64,000 bases of DNA, taken from Candidatus Leptovillus affinis (GTDB lineage: Bacteria; Chloroflexota; Anaerolineae; Promineifilales; Promineifilaceae). The first letter of the stretch is position 1, and every line of letters begins with the position of its first letter. Of this stretch, positions 42,276 through 50,847 are shown one piece after another. Made by a program: the position numbers and the translations under genes. The stretch lies in assembly GCA_016705235.1 (NCBI GenBank), contig JADIYP010000004.1, positions 62,001-126,000 on the forward strand, given 5' to 3'. The notes beneath the pieces were generated by a model, which ran no database searches, was not told the origin of the DNA, and saw only the letters and a program-made list of their open reading frames with translations.

Positions 42276-43085
42276 ATGACAACTCCCTCCCCAAAAACAC
42301 CCGTATCCGGCCGGCAGCGCTCCATGGTCATCAGCATCGACAAATTCATCTACAAATTCAGCCGCCACTGGCTGGCTTTCTTTAACATCCTCATCGCCAT
42401 CTACGTAGGACTGCCCATGCTGGCCCCCGTCCTCATGAAAGCCGGCCTGACCCGCCCCGCAAACGCCATCTACACTCTCTACAGCCCCATGTGCCACCAA
42501 ATGGCTTCTCGCTCATTCTTCTTGTTCGGCGACCAGCCCGTTTACCCCCGCGCCATCGCCGGAACCGACCTCACCCCCATCGAAGCCTACATGCCCACCC
42601 TGCCCGAATTTGCCGGCGCTTCCACCGATCCGTCCCAATGGATGACCTTCCTGCTGGCGGCGCGGCGTTTTACCGGCAACGAGCAAATGGGCTACAAAAT
42701 GGCTCTCTGCGAACGCGACATCGGCATTTATTCGTTTGTTTTACTGGGTGGGCTGCTGTACGGACTGCTGCGAAAGCGGTATCACATCAAAGCCTTACCG
42801 CTCTGGGTTTTCCTGATTGTGGGCATGGGACCAATTGCTCTGGATGGCTTCAGCCAGCTTTTTAGCCAATATGGCACAGCCAGCCCGGCCCTGAGCTTTT
42901 TCAACACAATTTTTCCCCTACGCGAAAGCACGCCCTTTCTGCGCTCCTTAACCGGAGCCATTTTTGGCCTCTCTCTCGTCTGGCTGGCCTATCCTCACGT
43001 CGATGAAGGCATGAAAATAACGGCCGCTGACCTCGAAGCAAAACTCACGCGCATTGGCGAATTGAACCCCGGCGAGGAAAACTAA
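42276..43085 (+). CDS. DUF2085 membrane protein
   Basis: 269 residues with about four to five hydrophobic segments. DUF2085 motifs are clear: SPMCHQMASRSFFLFG (about 72-87) and MALCERDIGIYSFVLLGGLL, with conserved Cys/His residues that could bind metal. Family members have no established function. It follows the TlpA-like gene by 6 bp and is the last gene of the cytochrome c maturation operon, so a part in that process or in copper/heme handling is possible. It converges with fabF across 15 bp. Confidence 0.8.
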   Translation: MTTPSPKTPVSGRQRSMVISIDKFIYKFSRHWLAFFNILIAIYVGLPMLAPVLMKAGLTRPANAIYTLYSPMCHQMASRSFFLFGDQPVYPRAIAGTDLTPIEAYMPTLPEFAGASTDPSQWMTFLLAARRFTGNEQMGYKMALCERDIGIYSFVLLGGLLYGLLRKRYHIKALPLWVFLIVGMGPIALDGFSQLFSQYGTASPALSFFNTIFPLRESTPFLRSLTGAIFGLSLVWLAYPHVDEGMKITAADLEAKLTRIGELNPGEEN

Positions 43086-43100
43086 GCGCCACCAGCTTTT

Positions 43101-44351
43101 TCAAGCCGGCCAGCGGCGAAAAACCAGGGTGGCATTGTGCCCTCCCAACCCAAATGTGTTGGACATGGCTACCTGCAAATCGGCCGTGCGCGCCTGATCA
43201 GGCACATAGTCCAAATCGCAATCCGGGTCTGGGGTGTGGTAATTGATGGTGGGTGGGACAAGACCTTCTCGCAGCGCCTGAAGGCACAGAATGGCTTCCA
43301 ATGCGCCGGTTGCCCCCAACAAATGTCCATGAATTGATTTGGTAGAGCTGACCGGCACCGTGTACGCCGCGTCGCCAAACACCTGTTTGATTGCCGCCGT
43401 TTCGCTTTTGTCGTTCAGCGGTGTGCTGGTGCCATGGGCGTTAATGTAATCGACATCCACAGGCTGCAAGCCAGCGTCAGCCAGCGCCAGGCGCATTGCT
43501 TGCGCCGCGCCCGCGCCATCTTCGGCGGGCATGGAAATGTGATACGCATCGGCGGATGTGCCGTAGCCGACCAGTTCACCATAGATGGCTGCCCCACGAG
43601 CCAGCGCATGGTCCAGGGCTTCCAACACCAATACGGCCGATCCTTCACTGACGACAAACCCATCACGCATTTTGTCAAACGGCCGTGACGCCTCCATCGG
43701 CGCATCATTCCGCGTCGAAATAGCCCCCATTACCCCAAATCCGGCCATAGCCAAAGGCAAAATACACGCTTCCGATCCGCCAGCCAGCATCACGTCGGCC
43801 ACGCCGTACCGCACCTGCCGCGCCGCTTCCCCCAGGGCATTATTGCCGCTGGCGCAGGCCGTGAACAATGCCAGATTCGGTCCGCACAAACCAAACTGAA
43901 TCGAAATCAACGCCGCCGGTGTATCCGCCAACATCATGGGCACAAAAAATGGGCTTACCCGGCCCGCGCCGCGCTCTTGCAGCACGCCCTGGCTCTCGAT
44001 AATCGGCTGCATAATGCCCATGCCGCTGCCCATCATCACGCCTATCCGCTGGCGATTCGCATCGGAAACAGTTAGCTGCGCCTGGGCCAGCGCTTGCCCG
44101 GCGGCGGCCAGGGCGAATTGGGTGACGCGATCCATGCGCCGCGCTTCTTTACGCCCGAACAACTCGGCCGGGTCAAACTCTTTTACTTCCCCGGCAAACT
44201 GTGTCTTGTATTCTCGCGCATCAAACTGCGTGATGGGGCCGATGCCGCTCTGCCCAACGGCCGTTTGCCGCCAGGTGGTCGCTACATCATGCCCCAGTGG
44301 ATTAATGGTCCCCATCCCGGTGATAACGACACGTCGTTTTTCTTGATTCAT
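43101..44351 (-). CDS. fabF: 3-oxoacyl-ACP synthase II (FabF)
   Basis: 416 residues, a beta-ketoacyl-ACP synthase that elongates acyl-ACP with malonyl-ACP. The Cys-His-His triad is complete: C166 in ALFTACASGNNALGEA, H306 in INAHGTSTPLND and H341 in STKSIHGHLLGATGA, with K338 before it. The start VVITGMGTINPLG and the end NTFGLGGHNATLVF are typical. It stands alone: no acpP, fabG or fabD is adjacent, so it may be an accessory copy. A repeat-rich stretch with an R3 copy lies upstream. Confidence 0.94.
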   Translation of the reverse strand: MNQEKRRVVITGMGTINPLGHDVATTWRQTAVGQSGIGPITQFDAREYKTQFAGEVKEFDPAELFGRKEARRMDRVTQFALAAAGQALAQAQLTVSDANRQRIGVMMGSGMGIMQPIIESQGVLQERGAGRVSPFFVPMMLADTPAALISIQFGLCGPNLALFTACASGNNALGEAARQVRYGVADVMLAGGSEACILPLAMAGFGVMGAISTRNDAPMEASRPFDKMRDGFVVSEGSAVLVLEALDHALARGAAIYGELVGYGTSADAYHISMPAEDGAGAAQAMRLALADAGLQPVDVDYINAHGTSTPLNDKSETAAIKQVFGDAAYTVPVSSTKSIHGHLLGATGALEAILCLQALREGLVPPTINYHTPDPDCDLDYVPDQARTADLQVAMSNTFGLGGHNATLVFRRWPA

Positions 44352-44416
44352 GCTTGATGTCCCGTAACGATAAAACCCGAAGCGTTTGCTCTTGAGCGGT
44401 TAGACCTTTTAGACCT

Positions 44417-44537
44417 GATTGACTGACAAATCTCAGAATTTTACCGCGGAGAGCGCAAAGGACGCGGAGATTTTCTCTGGTACAAACTCCGCGCTCTCCG
44501 CATTCTCCGCGGTTAGATAAGTTTTGTCAGTCACTCA
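44417..44537 (-). repeat. R3 repeat, copy 2 (reverse)
   Basis: Reverse-complement copy of 35734-35852, running from GATTGACTGACAAATCTCAG to TTTTGTCAGTCACTCAGC. The two copies differ at only a few positions. It lies in the 388-bp gene-free stretch upstream of fabF. Confidence 0.88.
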
Positions 44538-44651
44538 GCCTTTTAGACCGTAAATCCTTCAGGTGTCTCAGAGAAACCAGAATGGTTTTTATCGGGCGAT
44601 ACGGCCGTCTAACTCCCCTTTTATAACCCACCAAATCCAGATCGGATACGA

Positions 44652-44683
44652 AAAAGCCGCCGATGAGGTCATCGGCGGCTTTT
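44652..44683 (-). terminator. Intrinsic terminator of the PPC lipoprotein gene
   Basis: Stem AAAAGCCGCCGAT/ATCGGCGGCTTTT with a short loop; on the minus strand it ends in a T-run. It lies 57 bp after the lipoprotein stop codon and could work in both directions. Confidence 0.8.
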
Positions 44684-44739
44684 CTGGTATCGCTGTTTGT
44701 CAAGCAGGCTGAAGGCTTGCGCCGCTTGAAATTGGCAAT

Positions 44740-46761
44740 TTAATCGATAGACAAAACAAATTTGCCGCTGCCGCTGGCAAAGAAATCGCTGATGCGAATG
44801 ATGTACACATCAGTTTCTTCAAAGGTGTAGCTTAATTCTTCACCTTCACTCGTGAACCCATCGTCAACTTCGGCCAGGATGTTGTTGTCAAAGTCGCTGA
44901 TTTGCAGAATCAGGTCGATCTCATCTTCCGTTTTAGCCATCAGGTTGATGGTATCGCCAGCATCGACGCGGATGGTGTATTCTATGAAACCGGCTGGGCC
45001 AAAACGGCCGATGATCTGGTCGCCAACGGCCGTTTCAAATGTCACCAAATCTGATCCAATCAGAGTAATGTCATACGTACCGGTGCTGCCTTCAAACCCT
45101 ACCACCTGGAAGTAATAATTACCATCCTCAGGAACCGTGAACAGCAGTTCTTCAAACCCGGTTGTGGCGTCAACTTCTTCAATAAGCTCTTCGGTATCGC
45201 CGTTGTAGATCTGAAGAACCACGTCAAATTCCAACTCGACCGGGTCAACCTGCGCAATAACCAGGTCATCGGCCAGCGCGTAGAAGGGGAACTCATGGAC
45301 CTCTTCGGCGTCGGCCAGTTCACCAAAGGCGAAGATGAAGGAAGCCGGCTGGCTGAGGTATGATTCTTCGATGAGCAGATCAAAGTCACCTGGGGTGCCA
45401 TCGTAGCTGGTAACAGAGATGGTGTACAGGCCGTCGGCAGGGATGGGCAGTATACGAATGTATTCGGTGTCGTAGGATTCGTCCAACGGCTCGCTCAGAA
45501 GGGAACGGCCGTTCTCATCCAATATGTCCACCACTACATCCAAACCATCTGTTGTCGGGCTAACTGTCACATCGATAAATTCACCCCCTTTGGCTTCAAA
45601 GGTCCACAATGATTCCGTAGCGCCATCCACCGAACCAGCCATGAATTCGCTGTACGTCACCGTACCGCTCGATTCGCCAACGGTTGGCGCAGACCCGGAT
45701 TCGATCAAGGTCAAGGTATAATCGCCGGTTGCGCCGTCGTAGCCAGAAATAGCGATGGTAAACGTGCCGTCACTCGGAATAATCAGGTTGGCGATCTCTT
45801 CGACGCCAAAGGAATTATCGACCGGGAAGTCTAAAATAGACGCGCCGGTTTCATCGTAAATATCGACAACCACATCCAGATCGCCTTGCGGCTCGACAAT
45901 CAGGTCAACACTTTCGCCTTCCAGGCCAATAAAATTCCAGGCCGATGGGCCGTCTTTGGTGATGGTGCCGTCTACGGTGTCGCCATAGAGCAACATGCCC
46001 TCTGTCACCATCGTGCCCATATCGGTCGTGGTACCTATGTCGGAGACAACGGCCGTTGGTTCGCTCACTTCAATAGTTTTAGCCATTGCCGCATAGGTAG
46101 CCATTACACCATCGGCATCGCCTTTGGGAACAGCGCCCACCAGAATTGCTGCATAATCGCCATTAACAACCAGCGCGACATAGGCCGTAATCTCATCGCC
46201 CGTGTCTGTCGTGGCATCGATGATGGTGTAAGCGCCATCTTGCCCATTGGCAGAGAAAGCGGTTGGAGCTTCTATCACCGTATCATTGTCACCCAATTGG
46301 AATTCGTCGATGACCTGGCTGATGGCCTCTACCGGATCCGTTGAGGTAAAGTCGGCCGTCGGCCCCGACACCAACAACGCCACCGGCCCGGCCGTGCCCG
46401 GACTTTCAGTCATCAGGTCCTCTTCATTGGCGGCGAAGGTGTAGAAACCGGGCAGCCCGCCCGAGAACCAGCCCACCGGATAATTGATAGCCAAACCAGC
46501 TTCTTCACTGACAAACGCTTGCAGTTCAACCTCAGGAACCGACGTGGCGGTAGGCTCTAGCGTAGCGGTGGGTTCAGGAACCGGGGTATCGGTTGGCGGA
46601 GGAACCGGCGTGTCGGTTGGGGGCGGCGGAACGGGTGTTTCGGTTGGGGGCGGAACGGGTGTTGCCGTTGGTTCTTCAGCCCCGCCGCAAGCCGCCAAGG
46701 CTAATAACAAAACGAGCACGGCCGTTAGCCAAATAAACTTCTGTGAACGATTAAATCTCAT
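44740..46761 (-). CDS. Lipoprotein with four PPC-like beta-sandwich repeats
   Basis: 673 residues. The signal peptide ends in lipobox LALAACGG with lipid-accepting C25. A Thr/Pro-rich linker (about 28-68, PVPPPTDTPVP type) follows, then a domain with NYPVGWFSG (about 72-240) similar to PsbP/DUF1795-like domains. The rest is four PPC-like beta-sandwich repeats of about 95 residues, each ending in YDGATGDYTLTL, YDGTPGDFDLLI, FEGSTGTYDITLI or FASGSGKFVLSI. GGAGG lies 5 nt before ATG 46761. An outer-surface binding or structural role is likely; no catalytic motif is seen. Confidence 0.82.
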   Translation of the reverse strand: MRFNRSQKFIWLTAVLVLLLALAACGGAEEPTATPVPPPTETPVPPPPTDTPVPPPTDTPVPEPTATLEPTATSVPEVELQAFVSEEAGLAINYPVGWFSGGLPGFYTFAANEEDLMTESPGTAGPVALLVSGPTADFTSTDPVEAISQVIDEFQLGDNDTVIEAPTAFSANGQDGAYTIIDATTDTGDEITAYVALVVNGDYAAILVGAVPKGDADGVMATYAAMAKTIEVSEPTAVVSDIGTTTDMGTMVTEGMLLYGDTVDGTITKDGPSAWNFIGLEGESVDLIVEPQGDLDVVVDIYDETGASILDFPVDNSFGVEEIANLIIPSDGTFTIAISGYDGATGDYTLTLIESGSAPTVGESSGTVTYSEFMAGSVDGATESLWTFEAKGGEFIDVTVSPTTDGLDVVVDILDENGRSLLSEPLDESYDTEYIRILPIPADGLYTISVTSYDGTPGDFDLLIEESYLSQPASFIFAFGELADAEEVHEFPFYALADDLVIAQVDPVELEFDVVLQIYNGDTEELIEEVDATTGFEELLFTVPEDGNYYFQVVGFEGSTGTYDITLIGSDLVTFETAVGDQIIGRFGPAGFIEYTIRVDAGDTINLMAKTEDEIDLILQISDFDNNILAEVDDGFTSEGEELSYTFEETDVYIIRISDFFASGSGKFVLSID

Positions 46762-46922
46762 CAAAACCTCCTGTCTTGTTAGCAATAATTTATCAATCCA
46801 ACAATTGTGATGGGTTCCTTGGCTGTTTGGGAATAGGACGAATTACCTATTTGCCAAAGACGCCAAAACTGCCTCAGAAACTCAGACAGCAAGTGTGCCA
46901 TTCATTTCTGACAAGTCGCCTT

Positions 46923-49745
46923 TCACCGCTCCCGATTGAGCCAACGCAGCGTCAGCTCGCCCAGGCGGTCGGTGCGCTGCCGCAGCACCGTGCAGGGCGG
47001 CAGTGAATCTAAAAACATTTGCCCATAACGCTTGGTCAGCACCCGTTTGTCTAACACCGCCACCACGCCCTCATCCGTGCCGCGCCGAATCAATCGGCCA
47101 AACCCCTGGCGGAACTTCAGCACCGCCTCCGGCACCGAATATTCAAAAAAGGCGTTGTCAAATGTCTCTGACCGCGCGGCAAAAATCGGGTCCGAAGGCA
47201 CGTCAAACGGCAGTTTGGCAATGATCACGCATTGCAGCGCCGGACCCGGAATGTCCACGCCTTCCCAAAAAGAACGCGTGCCCAGCAGCACAGCGCGGCT
47301 GCCTTCTTGTTTGAATTGGGCCATCATCTGCTGGCGCGACATGCTGCGACCCTGCACCAGGGTGGCAATGCCGGCGTCGCCCAACGGGCCTTCAATGGCC
47401 TGGGCCGTCTGGTTTAACTGGCCGTAAGCGGTAAACAGCACCATCGTCCGGCCGCCTAACGCAGTGGCTACGTCGACGATGGCGTTTTCCAGGTAGCGCT
47501 GGTAGCCCGGTTGATTTGGCTCTGGCATATCGGAGGCCAGGTAAAGCAGTACCGAGTTTTCGTAATCAAACGGCGAACCAACGGCCAGTTGGGTGGTGTC
47601 TTGGGCGTGCAGTCGCTGGCGTAAATAGGCAAAATCGGCCTCGTCCCAACTGCCTGCCCCGGCCGTGCGCATGGTGGCCGAGGTCAGGATGACGGTTTCC
47701 AGGGCGCCAAAGATGTGTTTTTCCACCAGTGGCCCGACATGCAGCGGCGCGGCGTGCAGCGACAGCCGATCTTTGAACACTTCCACCCAGTAGATCATGT
47801 CTTCACGCGGAGCGAGGATGATCTGGTCTAAATTTTGGCGCGTTTCTTCCAGATCACGGCCGTTCCCCGCCAACATGCGCTGTAAATCTTCGCCGTCCTC
47901 AATATCGTAGTTGTAGATATGCTCGCCCAGACCATCGGCCAGTTTGTTAAAGCCGGTTACCAGACTTTTGAGTTGTTTGTTCAGGTTGTCCCAGGCTATT
48001 TCTACTTCGCTGTAATCGGGCTGGGCGCGCACGGCCGTTATCAGCCGCACTTGTTCCGCAAACTGGCTGCGCCGGTTGACAAAATCCTTCAAAAAGAAGC
48101 TCAGGGTCACAAAAAAGTCGTCCAGTTGGAAGGTGGCATCCTGGGCTTCGCGGCGCATCGCGTCGATGCTACTTTCCAGCGGCGCGTACAATTCGCGCGG
48201 CAGCCGGCTGCGCGCGCGCGTTTGCACCTGCCCAATGAGGCCCGTATTGGGCTTGGTGATCTCGTCTAAAATGGTTTCCAGAAAGCGTTTGTCGGCGCGG
48301 AAACTCAGGCCATCAGTCACGGCCGTTTCCAGGTGATGCGCCTCGTCAATAATCAGGTCCACAAACGCCGGCAAGATATGGTTCTCGCTGGCCATATCGG
48401 CCAGCAGCAGCGAATGGTTCACGATGACGATGTGGGCTTGCTCGGCGCGCATACGGGCGATGTGCAGCGGGCAGCGCGCCTGCGCGCACTGGTCCGACGT
48501 GCAAACCTTATTCTCGCCATTGAGCCGCCCCCAGGCTTGCCGCTCGCCGGGCGTACGCAGCACAATCTCGCCCACATCGCCGGTCTGGCTGTGGGGCAGC
48601 CAGAGCAAAATACGGGCAAACAAGGCCATGTCGTCGGCGTTGGTGGGGCCGTTGTGGCGCATTTGCTGAAACAGACGGGTACACAGGTAGTTGCTGCGCC
48701 CTTTGCGGATGGCCGCCCGCAGTTCAAAGGGCAGCACGCGCCGCAGTTCGGGCAAATCTTTGTTGATGAGCTGGTCTTGCAGGTTGATGGTGTTGGTGGA
48801 GACAACGACGCGACGGCCGTTCTGCACCGCCCAAAACGCCGCCGGCAGCAAGTAGGCCACACTTTTGCCTGTGCCCGTGCCCGCTTCTACCAGGGTGTGT
48901 TCGCCGTCGTTAAAGGCATCGGCAACGGCCGTCATCATTTCCACCTGCTGCGGCCGGTATTCAAACTCTGGGAACAACTGGCTAAAATTGCCGCCCGGTT
49001 CCAACATGGCGGCGATCAGTTCGACGTCTAGCGGCTTGACTTTCTCTTCAGGCGCCGGAATTTGGGCTGTTGGTTTTTCAGGATGGAACAGGTCTGGCAA
49101 ACGCTGCCCGGCGGGGCGGGAACGGCCGTCGCTAAACACCAGCCGCGCCTTTTCCGCCAACACCTCTTCAAAAAAAAGCGTCTCCGGCCAGGCAATACGC
49201 CGTCCCGCCTGAATAATTTCCTCGATTTGCCACATTTCCAAAGCCAGCGCCCGTTCGCGCAGGGCCAGAAACAATTCCACCGTTTGCTCGGCGTCATCGC
49301 GGGCGCGATGGGTTTGCCCACCGTTTGGATCGGGCAAATCCAGATAATGAACCAGCGACTCCAAATCATACCGCCCCGCTTCCGGGACCAGGATCGCCGC
49401 CAGCGTAATGGTGTCGATGCGGTGGTTGCCCACGCCCAGGCGCTCTTCGTTGAGAAAACCCAGGTCAAAATCGACGTTGTGGCCGACCAGAACATGATCG
49501 CCCAACACCGGGCGCAGGCGCGAACGCACGGTAAACATCGTCGGCGCGTCGGCGACCATCGCGTCCGAGATGCCGGTCATGCTGGTAATAAACGCCGGAA
49601 TCTCGCGGTGTGGATTTACCAGAGAGGCAAATTCATCCAAAATGTCGTGTTCGCGCAGGGTGATGGCCGCCACTTCGATGATGGCGTCTTTTTGCGGGTC
49701 TAAACCGGTGGTTTCCACGTCCACGATGACGTAAGTTGTAGACAT
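46923..49745 (-). CDS. dinG: DnaQ-like exonuclease fused to DinG-type helicase
   Basis: 940 residues. The N-terminal DEDD 3'-5' exonuclease (1-165) has VIVDVETTG with D9 and E11, VGHNVDFDLGFLNEE and HRARDDA. The C-terminal XPD/DinG-like superfamily 2 helicase has Walker A VEAGTGTGKSVAY (Walker A at 288-295), DEAH box IIDEAHHLE, SATM motif III, and QGFGRLIRR motif VI. Cysteines in YLCTRLF and VCTSDQCAQARCPLH fit a 4Fe-4S cluster. Such fusions are common in Firmicutes and Chloroflexota and probably process structured DNA or R-loops in repair. It is a single gene. Confidence 0.93.
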   Translation of the reverse strand: MSTTYVIVDVETTGLDPQKDAIIEVAAITLREHDILDEFASLVNPHREIPAFITSMTGISDAMVADAPTMFTVRSRLRPVLGDHVLVGHNVDFDLGFLNEERLGVGNHRIDTITLAAILVPEAGRYDLESLVHYLDLPDPNGGQTHRARDDAEQTVELFLALRERALALEMWQIEEIIQAGRRIAWPETLFFEEVLAEKARLVFSDGRSRPAGQRLPDLFHPEKPTAQIPAPEEKVKPLDVELIAAMLEPGGNFSQLFPEFEYRPQQVEMMTAVADAFNDGEHTLVEAGTGTGKSVAYLLPAAFWAVQNGRRVVVSTNTINLQDQLINKDLPELRRVLPFELRAAIRKGRSNYLCTRLFQQMRHNGPTNADDMALFARILLWLPHSQTGDVGEIVLRTPGERQAWGRLNGENKVCTSDQCAQARCPLHIARMRAEQAHIVIVNHSLLLADMASENHILPAFVDLIIDEAHHLETAVTDGLSFRADKRFLETILDEITKPNTGLIGQVQTRARSRLPRELYAPLESSIDAMRREAQDATFQLDDFFVTLSFFLKDFVNRRSQFAEQVRLITAVRAQPDYSEVEIAWDNLNKQLKSLVTGFNKLADGLGEHIYNYDIEDGEDLQRMLAGNGRDLEETRQNLDQIILAPREDMIYWVEVFKDRLSLHAAPLHVGPLVEKHIFGALETVILTSATMRTAGAGSWDEADFAYLRQRLHAQDTTQLAVGSPFDYENSVLLYLASDMPEPNQPGYQRYLENAIVDVATALGGRTMVLFTAYGQLNQTAQAIEGPLGDAGIATLVQGRSMSRQQMMAQFKQEGSRAVLLGTRSFWEGVDIPGPALQCVIIAKLPFDVPSDPIFAARSETFDNAFFEYSVPEAVLKFRQGFGRLIRRGTDEGVVAVLDKRVLTKRYGQMFLDSLPPCTVLRQRTDRLGELTLRWLNRER

Positions 49746-49897
49746 AAAGCTAATCCATGTATGTGTGGGCTGAAATTATCGTTGGATTATAGCACGGATT
49801 TTCTACCGAGAAGGGGGAAGTGCCGACGGCTTCGCCCGCGTGCCTGCCCTTGACGCCCGCCAAATATCACAGAAAATCACGCCAGCAAACAAATGGC
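49746..49897. other. Upstream region of the DnaQ-DinG gene
   Basis: A short stretch that presumably carries the promoter of the minus-strand helicase gene. No clear -35/-10 pair could be fixed and there is no gene. Confidence 0.4.
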
Positions 49898-50012
49898 GGT
49901 TCTTCAGGAACTCAGGGGATTGATAGCCCCTGATACGTGATGCGTGACCAGAGAGGTTTCACGCATCACGTATCACGCATCAGGCCAAACCCCATGAAAC
50001 CCCAAAGACCCC
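49898..50012 (+). repeat. R2 palindromic repeat, copy C
   Basis: Same ends as copy A. The left arm has two heptamer units and the right arm three (TCACGCATCACGTATCACGC). It is followed after 21 bp by R1 copy 5, so two repeat families lie side by side. Confidence 0.9.
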
Positions 50013-50033
50013 GAATAGCAAACACATCAAGGC

Positions 50034-50092
50034 AGACCCGAAGGGCTTCCCTGGCTAACAGGCACAATTTCAGGCGAAAACCCTTCGGGTCT
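50034..50092. repeat. R1 palindromic repeat, copy 5
   Basis: Arms AGACCCGAAGGGCTT (50034-50048) and AAACCCTTCGGGTCT (50078-50092). Compared with copies 1-3 the variable arm pair is G-C in place of T-A or C-G, a compensated change. Confidence 0.85.
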
Positions 50093-50137
50093 TCACATGG
50101 CCTACCTGGCAAATTAGAAAACAGCGAACACGTATCT

Positions 50138-50833
50138 ATGACATTTTTGTGGATTTTTATTGGTCTGATTTTTCTTGGGGCGCTCGGCGCGCTGGCTTAT
50201 TGGCTGATTGTGATTACCGAGGGCGTTTACCTGGGGCGGCGGGCGGTGGTGTGGATGTATGACCTGACCGCGCACAAATATGACGGCATCAAGCAGTATG
50301 AGGCAGACGCGGAACGATTGTTTGTGGTACGGCCGTTTCTCAACCATCTGCCGCGCCATCCAGCCCCCACACTGCTGGATGTGGCGGCGGGGACCGGGCG
50401 CGTGCCTTATTTTTTGCTTGAAGAGCCGACGTTTAACGGCCGTGTCATCGCTCTGGAACCGTCGCGCAAGATGCTGGCCATTGCCGCCGACAAATTACGG
50501 CCGTATGGAAACCGGGCGGCGCTGGTGGCGGGAACGGCCGTGCCTCTCCCCTTTGCCGCCGATACCTTTCACGGCATCACTTGCCTGGAAGCGCTAGAAT
50601 TTTTCCCCTCCGACGAAGCGGCCCTGCGCGAAATGGTGCGCGTCCTGCGGCCCGGCGGCAGCCTGATGGTCACGCGCCGCACCGGTTGGGAGGCCAAAAC
50701 CTTCGTCGGGCGCTATCGGGATACCGAACAATTTGAGGCGTTACTGGCTGATTTGGACCTGATGCAAGTTGAAACCCGCCCCTGGCAAATAGATTACGAT
50801 CTGGTATTGGCGAGAAAAAAAGTCGTTGGCTGA
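50138..50833 (+). CDS. Membrane-anchored class I SAM methyltransferase
   Basis: 231 residues. One N-terminal membrane helix (about 3-27) is followed by a Methyltransf_11-type domain: motif I LLDVAAGTGRV (79-89), VIALEPSRKML after it, GTAVPLPFAADTFHGITCLE, and VLRPGGSLMVTRR. The membrane anchor suggests a lipid or quinone-like substrate, which is inference. The start is placed at ATG 50138 because the upstream in-frame extension runs through two dispersed repeats. No clear Shine-Dalgarno. It converges with the SH3b gene across 14 bp. Confidence 0.82.
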   Translation: MTFLWIFIGLIFLGALGALAYWLIVITEGVYLGRRAVVWMYDLTAHKYDGIKQYEADAERLFVVRPFLNHLPRHPAPTLLDVAAGTGRVPYFLLEEPTFNGRVIALEPSRKMLAIAADKLRPYGNRAALVAGTAVPLPFAADTFHGITCLEALEFFPSDEAALREMVRVLRPGGSLMVTRRTGWEAKTFVGRYRDTEQFEALLADLDLMQVETRPWQIDYDLVLARKKVVG

Positions 50834-50847
50834 ACGGTACGAACCGT

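Noticed and set aside
46923..47500. Anti-phage role for the DnaQ-DinG fusion
   Set aside because: Domain order and motifs match the common housekeeping repair fusion, and no defence genes are adjacent.
49937..50137. N-terminal extension of the methyltransferase gene
   Set aside because: The extension is a translation of R2 and R1 repeats; the protein with its membrane anchor starts at 50138.
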